Source: Acidobacteriaceae bacterium
GTDB lineage: Bacteria; Acidobacteriota; Terriglobia; Terriglobales; Acidobacteriaceae
Direction of reading: 5' to 3'
Assembly (NCBI GenBank): GCA_003154055.1
Contig: PMCH01000251.1
Location: forward strand, 13,733 to 24,713
Length of the DNA: 10,981 nt
Positions 1 through 7,275 of this stretch are shown here, piece by piece. The position numbers and the translations under genes were made by a program. The notes beneath the pieces were generated by a model, which was given only the letters and a program-made list of their open reading frames with translations, was not told where the DNA came from and ran no database searches. Positions within the stretch are counted from its first letter, which is position 1; each line of letters begins with the position of its first letter.

Positions 1-121
1 CGAAGTTTCTATTGTTGGCTAAACTGCCCAGGAAGGGAAGTGTCGGCAGTAACAGGGACGGCTCTCGGGATTCGCGCGCGCCCGGTCGCAACGCGTGGGG
101 CGGGCGTCGCTGGCCAAACTT

Positions 122-3100
122 TCAGAAAACTACCTTCAAAGCCACCTGAATGACTCGTGCCTTGTGCGCGCCGTTCGCCCGCATGAAGAAATCCGTGCCG
201 ACCGAACTGTTGAGCCCGGAATACTGAGTGTGGTTGAGAGCGTTGAATGCTTCTGTCCGGAATTGCACGTCCACCTTATCGGTTGGCTTGAAAGTCTTGT
301 ACAGCGACATGTCGAGCTGGGTGCGGTGCGGAATGTTGAGGCTGTTCCGTCCAGAATTGCCAAATGTTAAGCCCTGCGTCTCCGCGTAGGCGTCGGGATT
401 GAAAAGCAGCGGCCCTTTGGCGTTGGGGTCGTATTTCCGGTCGGGGGGGATGGCGTTGGGATCGCCCCTCCGGTCGGCGTACGAGCCCGTTCCCACGCCG
501 TTCGCTACGCCGGCGCTGTCACCGAAAACGCCATCCGTGACCGAGAAGGGCTCCCCACTCTGCGAGTTCAAGATGCCGGCGAATTGCCAGCCTCCGAGGA
601 CGCGGTGCGAAAGACCCGGATTGCGGAAAAAGGGCAGGTCGTAGATCCAGCTCACCGTGAGGATATGCCGTTGGTCGAAATTTGAGCTGGCATAGTTCTT
701 TTTTGGATGGAAGGAATCCACGAAATTCGCGTCGTGCTTGTCGGACGAATTGTCGAGCGAGTGGCTGTAGGTATAGGCGACGTCCAGAGTGAGCGGCCCA
801 CTGGTCTTGCGGATCGAAACCTGCAGCGAGTTGTAGTTCGAGTTGGCCTGCGGTTCCACCCTCAGGACCGACCCGAGACTGTAGAAGGGGCGGAAGGGAT
901 TCGGGTCCTGGAAGCAGGCAACGGCGAGGTTGATTGCGGGCTGGCCGTGAAATCTTTGCCCGTTCACCTTGAAGCTGAGGTTATTGGGCCATCCTGCCAT
1001 CGTGTCGCAGATGTCATTGGTGATGGGCTGACCCGGCTGGAAGGGGTTGTCGGACGCGGCAATCGGCTGCAACTGATTGAGTTCGCGCTGCATGGTGAGG
1101 TGGGTACCTTTGCTCCCCACGTAGGAAACGGTCGCAACGAAATCCCGGGAGAGATCGCGCTGCACGTCGAGGTGCCACTGCTGTGCATACGGCCAGATCG
1201 CGTGACTGGATGAGATAGATGTCGCAGAAAGTGGAAATAGCAATCCGTCTCCGCCAATATTGGTGTAACCAGTCACGTTGTACTGGGTAGGTTCTTGGAC
1301 GAGCGGCGGAGTGCCCTCCAGTGTCTCTGCGTTCCCCTCTTCGCCGTTCGTATGGTCAAAGAAGATCCCATAAGCGGCGCGGATGGAAGTCTTTCCGTTG
1401 CCGAAAGGATCCCAGGCCAGTCCAATCCGCGGCGCGGGGCTAAAGAAGTGGTCTCCCATGCAGGCGAGAGGAATGCCTGCAACGCCGCACTGGACGACTC
1501 CGTCGTAGGGAGTGGTTCCCGGTTTGATGATCAGCGAACCTTCGTGGTCGCTATTCAGGTTGGTGAAAATCTTCGGGGCGAGGTCCCGATCGTAGGCGGC
1601 GGGATCCCAGTTGTAGACCTGTTTCTTAATCTCGCGGAAAGTACCGAAGATGCCGATGCGCAAACCGAGATTCAGGGTGAGATTCTTCCGGATGTGGAAG
1701 TCATCCTGGATATAAGGCTCAAAGAGCTTGTAGCGGACATAGTACTTAGGCTGCGCGCTGTCCTGGGCAAAGGTTGCGATATTGCCCATGAGCAGATCGG
1801 CGAAGGCATTTCCCGTGGACTTCGGGGAAGTGCTGTCGAATTCCAGATCGCCGCCGAGATCGACATACGCCATCTCATTTTTCTGCGCCGCGGCGAAGTA
1901 GCCGCCAAATTGGAGGTTGTGCTTGCCCCAGCTCTTGCTGAGGTTGTCGCGGTAGGTATAAGTCGGGTTTGAATTGTTCCACGGGAAGGCAGTAGGCCCT
2001 TCGCAGAAGCCGCCACCGTATGCACCGTTGGTGGAGATGCAGAACCCAGGCAGCTTGCCACCGAAATCCGGAAAGAATCCGGTCATGGTGAAGTCCTTGG
2101 TGCGTTGCCAGACTTCGGGATGAGTATTCGTCACGCTGATGTGGTCGGTGGTGTAGCTGGCCACGAACTCGTTGAGCAGGGTGGGGGAGACCGTCGCCGT
2201 CAATCTCGCCACAATGCTGACCCCCGGGCCAACGAAGTGACTTCCGATCGTGGGAAAGCTCTCGCCACCCCAGGTGACGGAGGCATCATTGATATCCCAT
2301 GAGTCGTGGATGTAACGAAAGGTAGCGCGCAGTCTGGAATTGAAATCGTGATCGATGCGAAACAATTCCTCGCGCCAGCGCATGGGCTGACCCACCGAAG
2401 CCAAAAAGACGGACTCCGCCCCCGAACCAGATGTTGGCAGGGAGATCATGGGCAGCAATGCTTGTCCGTTTGGATCGAGTGAGGGCAACTGATCACCCGG
2501 GAACCGGTCCCCATGCGGGTCGACGGGACAGTCGGGAGCATCCGCAACGCTGCAGACATCGCTAAAATCGCCCGTCCGGTTTGCCACTGACGGAACAGGC
2601 TGGTTAAAGTTCTGAGGCACGTTCTCCCGGCGCCAGGCCTGCGACCAGAAGAAGAACGTGTGATTCTTCCAGAGTGGACCACCGAGCGTGTAGCCGAACT
2701 CGTGCTTCTTGTATGGGGCCTTGGGCGTGTCGGGTTGGTCGAAGTAGTCGTGCGCGTTGAGGGCTTCGTTGCGCAGGAACTCGTACACCGAACCGTGGAA
2801 CCGGTTTGTTCCGGACTTGGTCTCGACTTCTACCGTACCCGATGCGTTCTTGCCGTACTGCGCGCCGTAATTCGAGGTCAGGACCTGGACTTCGTCAATC
2901 GCCTCCACGCTCGGGTACACGTTGAGCGAGAAGTTGCTGCCGTTGTCCATCACATCGCCGCCGTCCACTTCCCAGTTGTTGTTTTCGGTGCGGCCGCCGT
3001 TCACACTGTAGTTGATGTTGCCAGCGACACCCACCTGACCTTCGTCCTGACCGGTCTGATTACTCACGCCGGGCACCAGTGTTATCAACTGCGTAAAGTT

Positions 3101-3553
3101 GCGGCCGTTGAGCTGGAGTTGGGTCAGTTCCTTGCCGGTGATGGTGCCCGACAACTCCGAACTCTGCGTGCTCACCTTGGCGAGGCCTTCGCCCTGGACC
3201 GTGACCTCGCTGTTGACGTCCCCCACCTGCAACGTGACGTCGATCCGCGCGCTCTGGGCGACGCGGAGAGTGACGTCCTTGGCTTGATATTTGCGAAAGC
3301 CAGCAGCTGTTACCGCGATGTCGTACCGCCCTGGCGCCAAAGCGGCAGCCAGGTATTCGCCGTCGGAGTTGGTAACGAGTTCGCGAGTTGATCCGGTTGC
3401 CGAGTTCTTGACGACCACGTTGGCTTTGGGGAGGACTGCGCCAGTCACATCCCGAACTGTCCCAGTGAGGGAGGCCGTGTCCTGTGCCATGGCAAGATGG
3501 GACAGCAGCACAACAAGCACAACGACACCCGGGATCAGCAACTGGCGTTTCAT
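122..3553 (-). CDS. TonB-dependent outer-membrane receptor, Oar-like, with carboxypeptidase-regulatory-like domain
   Basis: The 1143-residue protein begins with a signal peptide (residues 1-23, hydrophobic VVVLVVLL core, likely cut after AMA). Residues about 27-110 form a carboxypeptidase-regulatory-like beta-sandwich (LTGTVRDVTGAVLPKANV, then NSDGEYLAAALAPGRYDI). A TonB plug follows to about 250 (LNGRNFTQLITLVPGVSN; ASGTVEVETKSGTNRFHGSV). The rest is a long outer-membrane barrel ending in VALKVVF; a terminal Phe is the usual BAM insertion signal. A GGGAG ribosome site lies about 6 bases before ATG. Such receptors import large ligands, often oligosaccharides, using TonB energy; the substrate cannot be read from the sequence. 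It lies 77 bases downstream of the SIS gene on the same strand with no clear promoter or terminator between, so co-transcription is likely. No frameshift is seen. Bases 1-121 downstream hold no recognisable gene or strong terminator. Confidence 0.93.
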   Translation of the reverse strand: MKRQLLIPGVVVLVVLLSHLAMAQDTASLTGTVRDVTGAVLPKANVVVKNSATGSTRELVTNSDGEYLAAALAPGRYDIAVTAAGFRKYQAKDVTLRVAQSARIDVTLQVGDVNSEVTVQGEGLAKVSTQSSELSGTITGKELTQLQLNGRNFTQLITLVPGVSNQTGQDEGQVGVAGNINYSVNGGRTENNNWEVDGGDVMDNGSNFSLNVYPSVEAIDEVQVLTSNYGAQYGKNASGTVEVETKSGTNRFHGSVYEFLRNEALNAHDYFDQPDTPKAPYKKHEFGYTLGGPLWKNHTFFFWSQAWRRENVPQNFNQPVPSVANRTGDFSDVCSVADAPDCPVDPHGDRFPGDQLPSLDPNGQALLPMISLPTSGSGAESVFLASVGQPMRWREELFRIDHDFNSRLRATFRYIHDSWDINDASVTWGGESFPTIGSHFVGPGVSIVARLTATVSPTLLNEFVASYTTDHISVTNTHPEVWQRTKDFTMTGFFPDFGGKLPGFCISTNGAYGGGFCEGPTAFPWNNSNPTYTYRDNLSKSWGKHNLQFGGYFAAAQKNEMAYVDLGGDLEFDSTSPKSTGNAFADLLMGNIATFAQDSAQPKYYVRYKLFEPYIQDDFHIRKNLTLNLGLRIGIFGTFREIKKQVYNWDPAAYDRDLAPKIFTNLNSDHEGSLIIKPGTTPYDGVVQCGVAGIPLACMGDHFFSPAPRIGLAWDPFGNGKTSIRAAYGIFFDHTNGEEGNAETLEGTPPLVQEPTQYNVTGYTNIGGDGLLFPLSATSISSSHAIWPYAQQWHLDVQRDLSRDFVATVSYVGSKGTHLTMQRELNQLQPIAASDNPFQPGQPITNDICDTMAGWPNNLSFKVNGQRFHGQPAINLAVACFQDPNPFRPFYSLGSVLRVEPQANSNYNSLQVSIRKTSGPLTLDVAYTYSHSLDNSSDKHDANFVDSFHPKKNYASSNFDQRHILTVSWIYDLPFFRNPGLSHRVLGGWQFAGILNSQSGEPFSVTDGVFGDSAGVANGVGTGSYADRRGDPNAIPPDRKYDPNAKGPLLFNPDAYAETQGLTFGNSGRNSLNIPHRTQLDMSLYKTFKPTDKVDVQFRTEAFNALNHTQYSGLNSSVGTDFFMRANGAHKARVIQVALKVVF

Positions 3554-3630
3554 GGCCTTCTCCCTTCGGAGAGTTTGAACTTACCGGCGCCTGGCACTGC
3601 CTGGAGCGCACCCAAATGAAAACAGGGAGC

Positions 3631-4707
3631 TCAACTTCCTTTCGTTCGCGTTGCCACTTCCTCGTTCATCAATCCGAACTCGCCATCGACAATGTAGGAA
3701 CAAAGGCGAAATGAATCACAGTCCACTCCCTGGAGCCGCGCCAGATATTCCGCCGCCAGTTGGGCGGGGATGACGTCAATCAGGAACTGCCAGTCCGGCG
3801 GCACAGCGGGGAGTTGGAATACCAGGCCGGCGGAACGTTCGGGAAGATCATGGCCGATGAGCAGCAGGGAGGCGCCCAAACGTCTTAGGTCACGGGCGAC
3901 GGACAGATCCTGCTCGCGCATGCGTTGGGCGTCAATCCAAAGGCCGAAGCGGGCATCGCCATTGACAATTTCCTGTGGCCCATGCCGGAAACTGCCAGTT
4001 CCCATGGCGGTGGCGGGAGACTTGGCGCCTTCCTCCCAGAGCAGCCGAGCCTCATGACAACTTCCCATGCTGCCCCCGCGCCCCAGAAAATAAGTAAACT
4101 TGCCGGGCGTAAACCAGGCGCTGTCGGCAATCTGTTTGCGCCAGTCTGCAATTCTCGGTTCGGTCTCTGCGATCGAAGCCAGCAAGGAGGCTGCGAAATT
4201 GGCGTCGAAAGAACCGCTGGTGGCGCTGGCCAGAGCGCCCGCGGCGGCGGCCAATGTGGAGTAGGTGTTCACGGAAATCGCGTGATCGACCTTGGTGGGA
4301 ACCACGATCGCGATCTGCGCCTCGCGGGCCAGCGTTCCGTCGGACGAATTGGTGATGCCAATGACGATCGCGCGGCGGGCGCGTGCTTTTGCAAGCAGAT
4401 TGACGATCTCCAGGCTTCGGCCGCTGCGAGAGATTGCGATCACGACGGCCTCGGGGGGGAGAGTGGCGAACTGGAGCAATTCGCTGGCGTCCAGCAGGTA
4501 GACGGGGCGGGCAGCCTGATAAAACAAAGGCGCCACACTGAGCGCCGCGTGCCAACTGCTGCCGATGCCCGTCAGATAAACGTGGCGCGCACTCCTGACC
4601 GTGGCGGCCGCCCCCTGCAGAGCACTCTGACCCGCTCCACTCAGGTAATCGAGAGCGCGCTGCAACTCTTCGGGCTGGCGAAGAATGTCCTGGAGGAAGT
4701 GCGTCAT
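3631..4707 (-). CDS. Double-SIS-domain sugar-phosphate isomerase/deaminase (GlmS-isomerase/NagB-II/AgaS-like)
   Basis: The 358-residue protein has two SIS domains. The first carries GIGSS (47-51) and SRSGRS (93-98), the phosphosugar-binding loops. The second carries GRGGS (209-213), E219/E225/E226 and FRHGP (240-244), as in the isomerase half of GlmS and in amino-sugar-phosphate deaminases. It has no glutaminase domain, so it probably isomerises or deaminates a hexosamine 6-phosphate in the cytoplasm rather than making one. The ATG at 4707 is preferred because the N-terminus (MTHFLQDILRQPEELQRAL) matches the family start. The frame stays open upstream to 4857, but that extension crosses the promoter and operators and is not protein-like. 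The only ribosome site is a weak AGGA 3 bases before ATG. With a kbaZ-type gene nearby, galactosamine-6-phosphate is a reasonable substrate guess. Glucosamine-6-phosphate or a fructosamine-type substrate cannot be excluded. Confidence 0.9.
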   Translation of the reverse strand: MTHFLQDILRQPEELQRALDYLSGAGQSALQGAAATVRSARHVYLTGIGSSWHAALSVAPLFYQAARPVYLLDASELLQFATLPPEAVVIAISRSGRSLEIVNLLAKARARRAIVIGITNSSDGTLAREAQIAIVVPTKVDHAISVNTYSTLAAAAGALASATSGSFDANFAASLLASIAETEPRIADWRKQIADSAWFTPGKFTYFLGRGGSMGSCHEARLLWEEGAKSPATAMGTGSFRHGPQEIVNGDARFGLWIDAQRMREQDLSVARDLRRLGASLLLIGHDLPERSAGLVFQLPAVPPDWQFLIDVIPAQLAAEYLARLQGVDCDSFRLCSYIVDGEFGLMNEEVATRTKGS

Positions 4708-4725
4708 TGTCCTGAAGCGAGGGAA

Positions 4726-4750
4726 GAAACCGGTTTCTGCAACCGGTTTC
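4726..4750. promoter_or_regulatory. Paired LacI-family operator boxes at the SIS promoter
   Basis: Two boxes, GAAACCGGTTTC (4726-4737, a perfect 12-bp palindrome) and GCAACCGGTTTC (4739-4750), both fit the LacI-family pattern AAnCGnTT with a central CG step. Their centres are 13 bp apart. Read on the minus strand they cover roughly +3 to +27 of the predicted SIS transcript, an ideal place for repression. The divergent lacI-type gene begins about 225 bp away. Binding by that protein is inferred from motif type and location. Confidence 0.7.
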
Positions 4751-4759
4751 CACGCCCAG

Positions 4760-4788
4760 TTTTTATGCCCGGCCGGGGCCGGTGTCAA
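4760..4788 (-). promoter_or_regulatory. Sigma70-type promoter of the SIS-TonB receptor unit
   Basis: Read on the minus strand there is a perfect -35 TTGACA (4788-4783), a 17-bp GC-rich spacer (4782-4766) and a -10 TAAAAA (4765-4760). The predicted start of transcription is near 4753, giving a leader of about 45 bases to the ATG at 4707. The paired operators begin immediately after the -10, so a bound repressor would block initiation or escape. Confidence 0.65.
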
Positions 4789-4857
4789 GCTCTTTCTGGG
4801 TGGCCCGCTTCTGGGTCTGTATTTGGTCTGAACCGTGATACTTTCTCGTTGCCGCAT

Positions 4858-4882
4858 GCCATCGGTTGCGGCAACCGTTTCT
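4858..4882. promoter_or_regulatory. Second, weaker LacI-type double box near the regulator gene
   Basis: CATCGGTT (4860-4867) and AACCGTTT (4873-4880) are LacI-type boxes, the first with one mismatch to AAnCGnTT. Their centres are 13 bp apart, as in the pair at 4726-4750. Aligned over 25 positions the two pairs agree at 17. The site lies about 95 bp upstream of the regulator's start and 132 bp from the first pair. Autoregulation or repression by looping between the pairs is a plausible inference. Confidence 0.45.
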
Positions 4883-4974
4883 ACCTACGGCTACCGGGGC
4901 TGCTTTGGAGCGCCGGCGAACGCGGATCGCTGGTTGCTGCCCACTAGCGCTCTGGGCCGCGGAAAAGGGGAATG

Positions 4975-6018
4975 ATGGGTGCCAAGATGAGTGAAGTGGC
5001 GGCGCGCGCCGGGGTTTCCAAGGCCACCGTGTCGCGCGTGCTCAACAAAACCCATACCATCGCTCCCGAAACCGAGCGCCGTGTTCTCGAGGTCGTGCGC
5101 CAGTTGAACTATCACAAGAACGTTCACGCGCGGCGCCTGGCCACGGGGCGCAGCGATTTGTTTGGTCTGGTCATCTCCGAGATCATCAATCCTTATTTTC
5201 CGGAAATTATTCGCGGATTCCAGGCTGAGGCCTGGGACCGGGGATTCGATGTGGTTTTGTGCAACACCGAGTACAGTTCCGAGCGAAGCCAGTCCGTCAT
5301 TCAGAAACTGCTGGAGAGCGACGTGCGCGGAGTCGCGATCATGACTTCCACCCTGGACAGGAGTGTGACTGCGGAACTGAGGGATGCGGGGATCGGACTT
5401 GTGTTCTGCAACCTTGGCCCGCCGGAGACGCTGGTCAGCAATATCGCGATCGATTATCAGCGCGGAATCTCCGAGGCCATCGAGCACGTGGTTGAACTGG
5501 GTCACCGGCGGACGGCTGTCATCGCCGGCCCGGAGGACAACCGTACCGCGGTCACCATCAAGAATGCCCTGATGGCTGGATTGGAAGACCGGAAACTGAA
5601 TCCGCTGGCGGTCATCCACAGCAATTACCGCGTGGACGCGGGCGCCTCGGCGGTGCGCGCGTTTCTTGCCACCCCCGAACTGCCAACGGTAATTTTCTGC
5701 GGAAGCGACCTGATTGCGATGGGAGCGATGAGTGCGTTGGAAGAGGCGGGAGTGCGAATACCCGAGGAGGTCTCCGTGATCGGAATCGATGACATTTCGT
5801 TCGCCTTCCTGGCGCGCCCGCCGCTGACTACCATCCGGGTGCCTCGAGAACGCCTGGGCAGGATTGCTTTTGAAGCGCTCGACAAGATGCAGAAGCTCAA
5901 ACGCCGGAAAGGCGCGGACTACTACCTGGAAACGGAATTGGTGATACGCAAGTCGACTGCCCCGCCCAGAGACCGCCGGCAGCGTGCCGTTAAGCTGTCC
6001 CATTCGCGAAAGCGGTAG
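4975..6018 (+). CDS. LacI/GalR-family transcriptional regulator
   Basis: The protein has about 347 residues. Its N-terminal LacI helix-turn-helix reads SEVAARAGVSKATVSRVLN (6-24). A hinge helix with the Leu-Ala pair that intercalates at the central CG of operators lies at L55-A56 (ARRLATGRS). Residues about 60-330 form a periplasmic-binding-protein-like sensor (GLVISEIINPYFPEIIRGF; VIFCGSDLIAMGAMSALEE; VSVIGIDD). It presumably binds a sugar or sugar phosphate and controls the divergent SIS-TonB unit. Two adjacent ATGs exist, at 4972 and 4975. The second is chosen because the GGGG run ends at 4970, leaving 4 bases rather than 1; the difference is one residue. The basic C-terminal tail (RRQRAVKLSHSRKR) is unusual but short. 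Only a weak extended -10 (TGATACTTT, 4836-4844) can be suggested as its promoter. Confidence 0.93.
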   Translation: MGAKMSEVAARAGVSKATVSRVLNKTHTIAPETERRVLEVVRQLNYHKNVHARRLATGRSDLFGLVISEIINPYFPEIIRGFQAEAWDRGFDVVLCNTEYSSERSQSVIQKLLESDVRGVAIMTSTLDRSVTAELRDAGIGLVFCNLGPPETLVSNIAIDYQRGISEAIEHVVELGHRRTAVIAGPEDNRTAVTIKNALMAGLEDRKLNPLAVIHSNYRVDAGASAVRAFLATPELPTVIFCGSDLIAMGAMSALEEAGVRIPEEVSVIGIDDISFAFLARPPLTTIRVPRERLGRIAFEALDKMQKLKRRKGADYYLETELVIRKSTAPPRDRRQRAVKLSHSRKR

Positions 6019-6374
6019 TGGACAGGCCACGGTGGGAAGATGGGAAGAGTGGGCGCCTGGTTCAACTTCGGCATCATCACTCTAAAAAAGAAGATGTGCC
6101 CCGAAGCTGAACGCCAGCAAACCACCTCAAAGGAGAGTAGGCTGAAGCATCCTGGCGATCTTCCGAGCCCACATCGCTGTGCCTGTACTGATCTGAATTC
6201 GGTCTGCTACAATCCATTTGCAAGCATGGACAGATGTTCTGCATGGCGGTGCCTGCGGGTGGTTTTGGGCAGTTTGGCTTACTGACCAACTCATCCCGGA
6301 ACCCAGATATACTCTGTGGAAGCGTCTGAATCAGCGCAGCTGCGGGTTTGGCGCTAACCGCATGAAAAGCGAGT
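6019..6374. other. Gene-free stretch between the regulator and the tRNA
   Basis: No convincing coding sequence is seen. An 81-codon plus-strand frame at 6040-6285 has low-complexity, Cys-rich, family-less content and no ribosome site. A short GTGG/CCAC stem (6018-6030) follows the regulator stop but lacks a T run, so it is not a clear terminator. Two possible -10 elements precede the tRNA: TACAAT with an extended TGC (6205-6213) and TATACT (6308-6313). Confidence 0.6.
6283..6313 (+). promoter_or_regulatory. Candidate tRNA-Asp promoter
   Basis: A good -10 TATACT lies at 6308-6313, about 62 bases before the tRNA. The best -35 is a poor TGACCA (6283-6288) with a long 19-bp spacer. An alternative is the extended -10 TGCTACAAT at 6205-6213, also without a good -35. 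A promoter is expected because the tRNA appears to stand alone, but which element is used is uncertain. Confidence 0.3.
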
Positions 6375-6451
6375 GGGGACGTAGTTCAGTTGGTTAGAAC
6401 GCTGCCCTGTCACGGCAGAGGTCGCGAGTTCGAGTCTCGTCGTCCCCGCCA
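6375..6451 (+). tRNA. tRNA-Asp (anticodon GTC)
   Basis: A complete cloverleaf can be folded. The acceptor stem GGGGACG (6375-6381) pairs with CGTCCCC (6441-6447), followed by discriminator G and encoded CCA (6449-6451). The D arm contains AGTTCAGTTGGTTAGAA. The anticodon stem CTGCC/GGCAG (6402-6406/6414-6418) holds the loop CTGTCAC with anticodon GTC (6409-6411). The T arm GCGAG/CTCGT encloses TTCGAGT. The gene is intact although recombinase debris lies directly behind its 3' end, a usual result when an element integrates into a tRNA and restores it. Confidence 0.97.
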
Positions 6452-6509
6452 TTCTTTTCAGTAGCTTGGAAGGAATCTGCAATTTCGAGTATGGTCCAAC
6501 TTGGTCCAC

Positions 6510-6646
6510 TTAGGCCAGTGCCTTTCCTTTCTGCATTACAGGTTGGACTAGTTTGCTTTGCGCCAGTCGCTTTTTCGGCATTCCGGCCTGGGCGTGAAGA
6601 TGGAGCGTGATGCGGCTGTTTGCGTGCCGCAGTAATTCCTGCTCTC
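6510..6646 (-). pseudogene. Tyrosine recombinase (phage-type integrase), C-terminal remnant
   Basis: Read on the minus strand, about 44 codons give GEQELLRHANSRITLHLHAQ, then KKRLAQSKLVQPVMQKGKALA and a stop. This is the C-terminal end of tyrosine recombinases, which commonly read QELLRHANSRITLDLYTQA. The His of the LRHA segment is kept. The catalytic Tyr of the usual LYTQ is His here (CAC, complement of 6594-6596), so even the fragment would be inactive. All upstream catalytic parts (Arg, HxxR) are missing; the reading frame runs instead into IS3-type transposase sequence near 6645. It lies 58 bases from the 3' end of tRNA-Asp, the position expected of the integrase of a tRNA-targeting element. 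Confidence 0.7.
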
Positions 6647-6778
6647 CGAGTCGCGCGAACGGTTCGCACGGCTGGAGCGCGGCTGCCGCCGATATTAGAG
6701 GCTCGACCGGCTGATCTGAAGCGTTTTCGCCACCAGTTTCGATTCCTTCCCTTGGGCCACTAACTCCCGTGCCGACGA
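6644..6778 (-). pseudogene. IS3-family transposase OrfB, N-terminal remnant with internal stop
   Basis: Minus-strand translation reads RELVAQGKESKLVAKTLQIS, then RSSL, a stop at 6697-6695 where the family has Tyr, then YRRQPRSSRANRSRDSE. This matches the OrfB start of many IS3 elements (LQISRSSLYYR...PRGSRADRR). The DDE catalytic core is absent. The fragment overlaps the end of the orfA remnant on one side and stops where integrase sequence begins on the other. It is a decayed piece, not a working gene. Confidence 0.65.
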
Positions 6779-6795
6779 ATGCGCTGGCCCGCAAC

Positions 6796-7002
6796 TCACT
6801 CGCCCAGCACGTTTCTTAAGATCTCAATCTGGAGCTGCGACCGGCCCAGCGCCCGTTCCAGTTGCTTGATCCGCTTCTCCTGCTCAGCGTCGGGCCGCGC
6901 GGCTGCGCTTCTCCCCCCAGCGCAGCCTTGGCTCCCGCTTCCACTTCGTCCTCCCGACGGTGAGGCCGGACCCGCGCTCGGAGCGCACAAAGACTCCTTC
7001 AT
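6796..7002 (-). pseudogene. IS3-family transposase OrfA, C-terminal remnant
   Basis: The last part of this 68-codon frame reads EQEKRIKQLERALGRSQLQI followed by EILRNVLGE and a stop, the coiled-coil C-terminus of IS3-family OrfA (…LERALGRK…EIL…). The N-terminal half in this frame is Gly/Ser-rich and unlike any transposase. In the neighbouring frame the same DNA reads EDEVEAGAKAALGGEAQPRG, which resembles the linker preceding this coiled coil, so a frameshift probably lies near 6890-6900. The helix-turn-helix is not recognisable. The frame is followed directly by the OrfB remnant, in normal IS3 order. Confidence 0.6.
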
Positions 7003-7206
7003 CGTGTGGGTGGCATTTGTTTCGCAGTAGGGATGATTTACGCGGGATTAAAGACCAACCTGTTCCGGTCTGCCACGGTCACGGTTGATTTCCGCGAAGC
7101 GTAGAGCAGTGCCGTTGCGATATTGCGGTAACGCTCAATACCGTGCAGCGCAGTTGAAGAATTGCTACGCGCCTACCCACGTGGCGGCCGAAGACCAAGA
7201 AAGTCC
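7003..7206. other. Gene-free stretch between the element scar and kbaZ
   Basis: No gene is recognised. A minus-strand frame of about 45 codons ending at 7038 (…RYRNIATALLYASRKSTVTV…) is open but has no start, ribosome site or family match, and may be chance or further element debris. A TTG at 7162 is in frame with kbaZ but lies upstream of the kbaZ promoter, so it is not taken as a start. Confidence 0.5.
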
Positions 7207-7235
7207 TTGACTTCTCAATACTTGCGTTATATTAC
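7207..7235 (+). promoter_or_regulatory. Sigma70-type promoter of kbaZ
   Basis: TTGACT (7207-7212, 5 of 6 consensus bases), a 17-bp spacer and TATTAC (7230-7235, 4 of 6) predict transcription from about 7242 and a leader of about 35 bases to the ATG at 7276. No AAnCGnTT box like those of the SIS promoter was found here, so this gene may not belong to the same regulator. Confidence 0.55.
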
Positions 7236-7275
7236 GATTCGTTACGTTCACCGCTCTTATCTATGGGTGGATGTA

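Larger units (their letters stand above)
6510..7002 (-). mobile_element. Composite mobile-element scar behind tRNA-Asp (IS3 piece fused to integrase end)
   Basis: Going from right to left the scar holds an OrfA C-terminus, an OrfB N-terminus and an integrase C-terminus, all on the minus strand and all broken. Because OrfB N-terminal sequence is internal to an IS3 element, its junction with integrase sequence near 6645 is not an IS end; a deletion must have joined them. No terminal inverted repeats were found, nor a second copy of the tRNA 3' end within the window. Confidence 0.6.

Noticed and set aside
2799..2806. AACCGGTT core, as in the SIS operators, inside the TonB receptor gene
   Set aside because: It encodes the conserved plug sequence TNRFHGSV region, lies about 1.9 kb from the promoter and is single, so coding coincidence is the simpler reading.
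4708..4857. N-terminal extension of the SIS protein from 4857
   Set aside because: It would make the promoter and operator pair coding, and the extra 50 residues are unlike the family; ATG 4707 gives the normal length.
3925..4947. Long plus-strand open frame (340 codons)
   Set aside because: It is antisense to the SIS gene and crosses its promoter and operators; the content resembles no family.
4891..6030. Long minus-strand open frame (379 codons)
   Set aside because: It is antisense to the LacI regulator over its whole length; the regulator has clear domains and this frame has none. It is an effect of high-GC codon use.
6040..6285. 81-codon plus-strand frame between the regulator and the tRNA
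   Set aside because: There is no ribosome site, no domain and an odd composition; it is treated as chance.
6394..6669. Minus-strand reading frame ending in DDETRTRDLCRDR
   Set aside because: Its C-terminal part is the antisense translation of the tRNA-Asp gene, a well-known annotation artefact; the rest overlaps the element debris.
7162..7275. N-terminal extension of kbaZ from TTG 7162
   Set aside because: It would start upstream of the TTGACT/TATTAC promoter, and the extra residues do not match the family.
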